DNA from: an uncultured Roseateles sp.
Lineage (GTDB): Bacteria > Pseudomonadota > Gammaproteobacteria > Burkholderiales > Burkholderiaceae_C
Length of the DNA stretch: 64,000 bases
NCBI RefSeq assembly: GCF_945956965.1
Contig: NZ_CAMFJS010000002.1
Location: 248,001-312,000, forward strand
Direction of reading: 5' to 3'
Shown: piece after piece, positions 59,126 through 64,000 of the stretch
Position numbering within the stretch: the first letter of the stretch is position 1
Layout: each line of letters begins with the position of its first letter
Program-made: the position numbers and the translations under genes
Notes under the pieces: generated by a model
The model's database searches: none
Told to the model about the DNA's origin: nothing
The model's input: only the letters and a program-made list of their open reading frames with translations

Positions 59126-60055
59126 TCAAACCTTGCTCGCGGCGATGCGCCCGCACAGATAGGTCCACACCAGCTGGGCGGCGGCATAGCTGGTCAGCTC
59201 GGCGTGGTCGTAAGGGGGCGCAACTTCCACGCAATCCATGCCGACGAAGTTGAGCCCGGGCACCAGTTCTTCCAGGATGCTGAAGAGCTGATTGGTATTC
59301 ATGCCGCCGGGTTCGGGCGTGCCGGTGCCGGGTGCGAAAGCGGGGTCCAGGCAGTCGATGTCCAGGCTCAGGTAGAGCGGCGGGTGACCCAGTGCGGCCA
59401 TGCGCTCGCGCACGCGGTTCAGAATCGGCGCCAGCTGGCTGGCATTGTCCAGGCCGCGCAGGCTGCGGGCATCGAAGATCATGCCGCCCTGGTCGGCCAC
59501 ATATTCGCGCGCCTCGCGCAGGCCGGCCGAGCGGATGCCGAACTGCACAAAGCCCTCCTTCACCACCAAGCCTTCCTGAATCGCCTCATAAACCCAGGTG
59601 CCGTGGCCGCTGGGCTCACCGAAATGGTCTTCCCAGGTGTCGCAATGGGCATCGAAGTGGATCACAGCCAGGGGCTGGCCGTAGTGCGCGCGGTAGGCGC
59701 GCAGCAAGGGCAGGGTGATGGAATGGTCGCCGCCCAGCCAGGTCATATGGTGCTGGGCCAGCATGGGTGCCACCAGCGGCAGCATGGCCGCACGCATGGC
59801 ATCCAGATTGGTATTGGGCAGCACCAGGTCACCCAGATCGGTCAGCAGGCCCTCGGGCGTGGTGTTGAAAAAGGGGTGGATGCCGTCGCACAGCATATGG
59901 CTGGCCTCGCGCACAGCGCGCGGGCCAAAGCGTGCGCCGGGCCGGTTGGTGACGCAGCCATCCCAGGCAATGCCGGCCAGGCCGAAGGGCTTGCTGGCGT
60001 CGCCACGGGCGAGTTTCATGAAGGCGTTGTCGGCGTTGAAGGCGAAGGTGCTCAT
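59126..60055 (-). CDS. speB: Agmatinase-type ureohydrolase
   Basis: 309 aa from the ATG at 60055 (MSTFAFNADNAFMKLARGD). Arginase-fold manganese ligands: GGDHSITLPLL, HFDAHCDTW and SLDIDCLDPAFAPGTGTPEPGG. GVAWDGCVTNRPGARFGPRAVREAS-type opening matches agmatinases. It would release urea from agmatine to give putrescine; the exact guanidino substrate is not proven. Divergent from the DHH phosphoesterase (132 bp gap). Confidence 0.9.
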   Translation of the reverse strand: MSTFAFNADNAFMKLARGDASKPFGLAGIAWDGCVTNRPGARFGPRAVREASHMLCDGIHPFFNTTPEGLLTDLGDLVLPNTNLDAMRAAMLPLVAPMLAQHHMTWLGGDHSITLPLLRAYRAHYGQPLAVIHFDAHCDTWEDHFGEPSGHGTWVYEAIQEGLVVKEGFVQFGIRSAGLREAREYVADQGGMIFDARSLRGLDNASQLAPILNRVRERMAALGHPPLYLSLDIDCLDPAFAPGTGTPEPGGMNTNQLFSILEELVPGLNFVGMDCVEVAPPYDHAELTSYAAAQLVWTYLCGRIAASKV

Positions 60056-60187
60056 GCGAAGGCTGCGGTGGAGTGGTGAAGCGCTGATTGTGGGCCCAGC
60101 CGAGCCCTTCATTTGTCGCTTAAGTGTGGGCCCATTATTCCGAAAGCCGAGGGTGCGATGCCGTTCACTCAAGCCAAGGAGTCTGCG

Positions 60188-61153
60188 ATGAGTCTGGAAA
60201 GCAGCAAGTCCGCCGCCGGTCAAAGCAATGCCAAGTTCCGCCTCGTCACCCGCAGTGACTTCGACGGCCTGGTCTGCGCCGTGCTCTTGAACGAGTTGAA
60301 GTTGATTGACGACATCAGCTTTGTCCACCCCAAGGACATGCAAGACGGCAAGATCGCCATCACCCCCCGCGACATCACCACCAATCTGCCCTACGTGGCC
60401 GCCGCGCATCTGGTGTTCGACCACCATGCTTCGGAAACCGTGCGCAATACCGGTGAGCGGCTCAATCACATCATCGTGGCCGATGCGCCCTCGGCGGCGC
60501 GGGTGGTCTACCAGCATTACGGCGGCAAGACGGCGTTTCCGCGCATCAGTGAGGAAATGATGGATGCGGTGGACAAGGCCGACTCGGCCCAGTTCACGCG
60601 CGAGGAAATCCTCGACCCCAAGGGCTGGCCGCTGCTCAACTACCTGATGGATTCACGCACCGGCCTGGGCCGCTTCCGTGAGTTCCGCATCAGCAACTAC
60701 GCGCTGATGATGGACTTGATCAAGTACTGCGCCGATCACGACATCGACGAGATCCTGGACCTGCCCGATGTGAAGGAGCGGGTCGATCTCTACTTTGAGC
60801 ACGAACGCCATGCCAAGGAACAGCTCAAGCGCTGCGGCACCGTGCATGGCAATCTGGTGGTGCTGGATCTGCGCGGCGAGGAGACCATCTGGGCCGTCAA
60901 CCGCTTCATGATTTACGCCATGTACCCGCGCTGCAATATCTCCATTCACCTGATGTGGGGCGTGCAGAAGCAGAACATCGTGTTCGCCACCGGCAAGTCG
61001 ATTCTGGACCGCAGCAGCAAGACCAATATCGGCGAGCTGATGCTGGCCTACGGTGGCGGCGGCCACCATGCGGCCGGCACTTGTCAGATCGACAAAGACC
61101 AGGCCGCCACGGTGCTGCAGGAATTGATCGCCAAGATCAACGCGGACGGCTGA
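60188..61153 (+). CDS. DHH-family phosphoesterase (exopolyphosphatase-like)
   Basis: 321 aa from the ATG at 60188, with AAGGAG 6 bases upstream. DHH motifs: VTRSDFDGLVCAVLL (metal Asp), LVFDHHASE, ADAPSAARV with later Asp, and DHHA1 domain ending GELMLAYGGGGHHAAGTCQI. Families of this layout include oligoribonuclease NrnA, DHH exopolyphosphatase-like and cyclic-di-AMP phosphodiesterases; which one it is cannot be decided from sequence alone. Its 3' end overlaps the convergent lipoprotein gene by 17 bp. Confidence 0.87.
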   Translation: MSLESSKSAAGQSNAKFRLVTRSDFDGLVCAVLLNELKLIDDISFVHPKDMQDGKIAITPRDITTNLPYVAAAHLVFDHHASETVRNTGERLNHIIVADAPSAARVVYQHYGGKTAFPRISEEMMDAVDKADSAQFTREEILDPKGWPLLNYLMDSRTGLGRFREFRISNYALMMDLIKYCADHDIDEILDLPDVKERVDLYFEHERHAKEQLKRCGTVHGNLVVLDLRGEETIWAVNRFMIYAMYPRCNISIHLMWGVQKQNIVFATGKSILDRSSKTNIGELMLAYGGGGHHAAGTCQIDKDQAATVLQELIAKINADG

Positions 61154-62597
61154 GCCAGCGCTGTTCGGCCGCCTGCACGCTGGCCTCCAGCTCAGCGGCC
61201 TGCACCGGGCCGCCCGCAGCGTCTGGGCCGGGCAACTCCACCATCACCAAATAGCCTTTGACCATGGGGTCCAGGCCGCCCGGGTTGCGCTCCTGCGCCT
61301 GGCTGTAGGCGCGCGCAAAGGCCTGGGCCAAGCGCAGTTGCCCGCTGGCCAGCAAGCGGCCGCTGGCGGGGTCCCACTGCTCCGGCGCGGTCAGGCAGCC
61401 GGCGGTGGGCGTGGCGGGGTAGTAGCTGGCGCCGCGGTAGTAGTCGGGGTTGACCACGCTGCCGTGCATCAAGATCTCGTCACGCCCGGCGCGCCCGGCC
61501 AGCCAGGCCTCCTTGATCGGCTCCCAGGTTCGCCAGCTAGGCGGCAGCAAGGCGGCGTAAAGCGGCTCGCTCCAATCGAGGTCGCTGCCGTCGACCTGGA
61601 AGAACTCAGAGACGCTGGCCTCGATGGGCAGCTTGGTCTCCAGAAAAGGCGTCGGCCCAATGCTGGGATTGCTGGCCGTGCTGCTGCCGCGCACCGCGAA
61701 GATGCCTTGCGGCGTATTGCCCAAGGTGATGGTGCCGGGCAGGTTCGACAGCGCGCGGGCCAACTGCGGCACCTGGAACAGCCGGCCATCAGCCTCGCGC
61801 ACAAAACGGCCGTCCACGCCGCGCAGCAGGGCCAGGCCCAGCACCTCGCGGCCGGGCCGCTGCAGGCTGAACACCACCGGGTAGCCAGGCCGCAGGGGCG
61901 CGGCCAGCAACTCATCCAAAGGCGGGGCGAGGGTGGGCGCGCCGGGCTGCAAGGCTTGATCGAGCGGCCAGCTCAAGGCGCGCAGCCTGGGCTCATCGGC
62001 CCAAGTGGCGGGGAAGCTCCGCTGCATCTGCGCCTTGATCTGCGCGGCGGCGCTTTGGCGCGCCGGGCCCGTCAGGGGTTTGAGCAAGGCATTGGCAGCG
62101 ATGGCGAACTCACGCGGGCCGCTCAGCTTGGGCAGCAGGGCCCACAGCGGCGCGCTCGCCTCCGGCGCGTAAAAGCGGTAGACGGCGGAGAGCACGGCGC
62201 GCTGCACCTCGGCAGGCTTTGCCTCCAGGCCCGTCAAGCCGCTCAGGGCCGGCGCTCGCGCCGCGTCGATCTCGGTGTTGTAGTGCAGCACAGCGGCCAG
62301 GATTTCGGGCAGCGCGGCCTGCGCCTCGGCCGAGCCGGGGGGCAGGCTCAAGCGCTGGCGCAGCAGGCTCAAGTCGCGCTCACGTGCGGCCTCTTCGGCG
62401 CTGGCCTGGGTGGGCTGCCAGCGGAAGTCGCCCGGCTGATAGCTCAGCAGCGCCTGGGCGCTGTGGCGCTTGCCGGGGATGGCGTCGGGCGCCGTGGCGC
62501 AGCCGGTCAGCAAGGCCAGCAGGGCGGCCAGTAGAGTGGGCGCGCGCAGCGCGCAGCGGTGAGCGTTCAAGTTCAGGTCCTCAGGGCGTGGGAGCAT
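61137..62597 (-). CDS. L,D-transpeptidase-like lipoprotein
   Basis: 486 aa with lipoprotein signal ALLTGC (Cys33). Residues 60-235 are helical and unassigned. The C-terminal half shows a YkuD-like layout: LGNTPQGIFAVRG (292-303; TPxGxF), EILMHGSVV with HG at 378-379, and TPTAGCLTAPEQ with Cys401 (the S/T-x-GC active-site motif). YkuD enzymes make or break 3-3 murein cross-links or attach lipoproteins. The helical N-terminal part and the long gap between TPxGxF and HG are unusual, so this is an assignment by motif only. Confidence 0.62.
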   Translation of the reverse strand: MLPRPEDLNLNAHRCALRAPTLLAALLALLTGCATAPDAIPGKRHSAQALLSYQPGDFRWQPTQASAEEAARERDLSLLRQRLSLPPGSAEAQAALPEILAAVLHYNTEIDAARAPALSGLTGLEAKPAEVQRAVLSAVYRFYAPEASAPLWALLPKLSGPREFAIAANALLKPLTGPARQSAAAQIKAQMQRSFPATWADEPRLRALSWPLDQALQPGAPTLAPPLDELLAAPLRPGYPVVFSLQRPGREVLGLALLRGVDGRFVREADGRLFQVPQLARALSNLPGTITLGNTPQGIFAVRGSSTASNPSIGPTPFLETKLPIEASVSEFFQVDGSDLDWSEPLYAALLPPSWRTWEPIKEAWLAGRAGRDEILMHGSVVNPDYYRGASYYPATPTAGCLTAPEQWDPASGRLLASGQLRLAQAFARAYSQAQERNPGGLDPMVKGYLVMVELPGPDAAGGPVQAAELEASVQAAEQRWLSRPR

Positions 62598-62731
62598 GGG
62601 CTGCTTCGGGTATTTGGTGAGTCGGCGAATCAGCCAGTTGGCTCAAGTATGCTGGACGCGCCGGCCTCATCCGCGGGGAGGCTCATCGTTCACACCAAGC
62701 AGTCACGATCAAATTCAAGGGGCAAATCTTT

Positions 62732-63118
62732 ATGAACTGGGCAGATCTGGTCATCGTCTTGGCACTGTGCCAATTTTTCTTCTTCGGCATTTTGGTGGGC
62801 CGCGCGCGTGGCCGGTATGGCGTCAACGCGCCAGCGGTCAGCGGCCATGAAATGTTTGAGCGCATCTACCGCGTGCATATGAACACGCTGGAAATGCTGG
62901 TGATCTTCATTCCCGCCTTGGCACTGGCCGCCAAGTACTGGTCGCCCAGCTGGAGCGGCGCGCTGGGCGCCGTGTTCCTGCTCGGCCGCTTCATCTACTG
63001 GCGCGCTTATGTGTCCAAGCCCTCCAGCCGCACTCTGGGTTTCGCGCTCAGCGTCACGCCAACCATTGGCCTGCTGATTGCGGCAGTGGTGGGCATGCTG
63101 CGCCAGGCCGGGTTTTGA
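62732..63118 (+). CDS. MAPEG family membrane protein
   Basis: 128 aa with four hydrophobic helices. The motif FERIYRVHMNTLEMLVIFIPALALAA matches the MAPEG (microsomal glutathione S-transferase / leukotriene synthase) family, with the conserved R-x-H-x-N-T-x-E. AAGGGG lies 9 bases before the ATG. Bacterial members may conjugate glutathione to lipophilic compounds; substrate unknown. Confidence 0.87.
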   Translation: MNWADLVIVLALCQFFFFGILVGRARGRYGVNAPAVSGHEMFERIYRVHMNTLEMLVIFIPALALAAKYWSPSWSGALGAVFLLGRFIYWRAYVSKPSSRTLGFALSVTPTIGLLIAAVVGMLRQAGF

Positions 63119-63699
63119 ACTGAAGCAGGCAAGCAAGCCGAGATCAATCAGCAGGCCTGGCCTCGGGCGCCTCAGTAATTGCTCTGTGAGGCAAGGCCAA
63201 TCAAGGGCTTGGGAGAGCCGGCGCCATAGGGTCGCGCGCCCCTCATCACGGTTGCTGCGGCTGGCCTACCGGCCCGTCAAAGGTATTAGGAAAGCCGTGC
63301 AATCGATCCTGCTTCAACGACCGGCTGCACACCCAGGGAGCCGATCAGCCGTCAGCGGCTGCAATGTGCCCCCGAGCAGGCGTTCACTGCCCAGCCAAAA
63401 CGTCGCTGCGGAGTAGATGGGGCCTTGAGATTCAAGGTCTGACCCTCGCGCCTCATGTCACGACTGAACTTCGACTTTCGGTGCGTCGGGTCAGTCAGTT
63501 GATCATGAGGTATGAATGGGATGAGAGATGAAATTTCCAAGACTTCAAATTCAAGACCTGACCCCATCGGCGCCGCTGATAGGCAGGGTGCGGTGGCGGG
63601 TTGGCAAGGGCTTGTTGATGCAGTCTTCGGCAGAGATCAAGTGGCGACCCGTTTGGGCTGCAAGGAACAACTGTTTGACTAGCAATCTCGGAGGTGCAC
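63119..63699. other. Gene-poor stretch with degenerate direct repeat
   Basis: About 580 bp with no supported gene. It holds two related copies of an 18-bp motif, at 63429-63446 (GATTCAAGGTCTGACCCT) and 63548-63565 (AATTCAAGACCTGACCCC), 14 of 18 identical, same orientation. The core TTCAAGACCTGACCCC is the kind of sequence often seen beside REP-associated or other transposon remnants; that link is from memory and unverified. Probably a scar of a past insertion. Confidence 0.5.
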
Positions 63700-64000
63700 A
63701 TGCGTAAGTCGCTAGTTTGGATTGGCGCCTTGCTGCTTGCGCCGGTGATCTACAACCTGGACGCGATTGCGGGGCAGTGGAAGTTCAACAACATGTGCCG
63801 CAAGGATGGCGGGCCTAGGTTCTATGCCCCGATTGAGAAGGATGTGGGCTGGGAGGTTGAGGGGCATGAGAACTACGCATATCAAGGCCCGTTCACTTTT
63901 GGCAACGTCGCTTTCGTGCGCTTTGAAGACAAGCACGGTAAGCGTTTTGATGTGAGCACCGACGGCTGGATAGGGGCGAACGAGCGCAGGTATATCTTTT
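63700..64000 (+). CDS. Unrecognised short membrane-anchored protein (partial)
   Basis: First 100 codons; cut by the right edge. SD GGAGG lies 5 bases before the ATG. It starts MRKSLVWIGALLLAPVIYNL, a hydrophobic N-terminal segment that could be a signal anchor, followed by KFNNMCRKDGGPRFYAPI and a Glu/Gly-rich part (WEVEGHENYAYQGPF). GC is lower than the window average, so it may have been acquired. No family is recognised. Confidence 0.6.
   Translation, partial: MRKSLVWIGALLLAPVIYNLDAIAGQWKFNNMCRKDGGPRFYAPIEKDVGWEVEGHENYAYQGPFTFGNVAFVRFEDKHGKRFDVSTDGWIGANERRYIF

Overview
The window is GC-rich, gene-dense chromosome from a betaproteobacterium, most likely a Burkholderiales member of the Roseateles/Pelomonas/Paucibacter/Rubrivivax type. 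This is inferred from the gene families together: a PEP-CTERM surface protein, a DUF4148-like periplasmic protein, OxyR with katG, strong codon bias toward G/C, and several lipoproteins and outer-membrane proteins typical of that order. No database search was possible, so the placement is by recognition only. I see no rRNA, tRNA, CRISPR array, intact insertion sequence, integrase or prophage. About 62 protein-coding genes are supported, two of them cut by the window edges and one split by a frameshift.

Layout. 1-2.2 kb: part of a branched-chain amino acid (Liv) ABC transporter (livG, livF, binding protein). 2.4-12.5 kb: a metallo-beta-lactamase-fold hydrolase, a PEP-CTERM protein, an orphan solute-binding protein, prfC with an ICMT-like methyltransferase, an alkylsulfatase (SdsA type), a DJ-1/PfpI protein, an OPT-family transporter and a lipoprotein. 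12.7-18.1 kb: Dps, a TolC-like protein, an HlyD-like adaptor and two ABC-2 permeases on one strand, with no ATPase gene. 18.2-25.1 kb: WYL regulator with a divergent LysE exporter, then an oxidative-stress and alkylation-repair stretch (a 34-aa protein, katG, DUF4148-like, Ada/Ogt, oxyR). 25.3-32.3 kb: panB-panC, two divergent peptidyl-prolyl isomerase lipoproteins, a cyclophilin/membrane-protein/ATPase cluster, trhP and sodC. 32.4-41.6 kb: recG, an outer-membrane protein, two alpha/beta hydrolases, a DksA-like zinc protein, queA, a second orphan binding protein, an aromatic aminotransferase and an ankyrin protein.

41.8-51.3 kb: a DadA-like oxidase paired with a class-A-beta-lactamase-like hydrolase, an EamA exporter divergent from an Lrp regulator, a hydroxypyruvate-isomerase-like protein, a frameshifted TonB-dependent receptor, and a PBP4-type D-Ala-D-Ala carboxypeptidase. 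51.4-53.2 kb: an unrecognised secreted protein followed by about 880 bp with no convincing gene. 53.2-58.0 kb: a peptidoglycan-peptide cluster (LD-carboxypeptidase, D-Ala-D-Ala dipeptidase, LysR regulator, dipeptide-binding protein). 58.3-64 kb: a secreted unknown, agmatinase, a DHH phosphoesterase, an L,D-transpeptidase-like lipoprotein, a MAPEG protein, a gene-poor stretch with a degenerate direct repeat, and a truncated unknown gene.

Themes. Three groups of genes act on cell-wall D-amino-acid chemistry: DadA with the serine hydrolase; PBP4; and LdcA, DdpX and DppA, plus the L,D-transpeptidase-like lipoprotein. A second theme is peroxide and superoxide defence (dps, katG, oxyR, sodC). The loci I consider most worth following are the cyclophilin/membrane-protein/ATPase cluster, the ATPase-less Dps-TolC-HlyD-permease operon, the 34-aa protein behind katG, and the L,D-transpeptidase-like lipoprotein.
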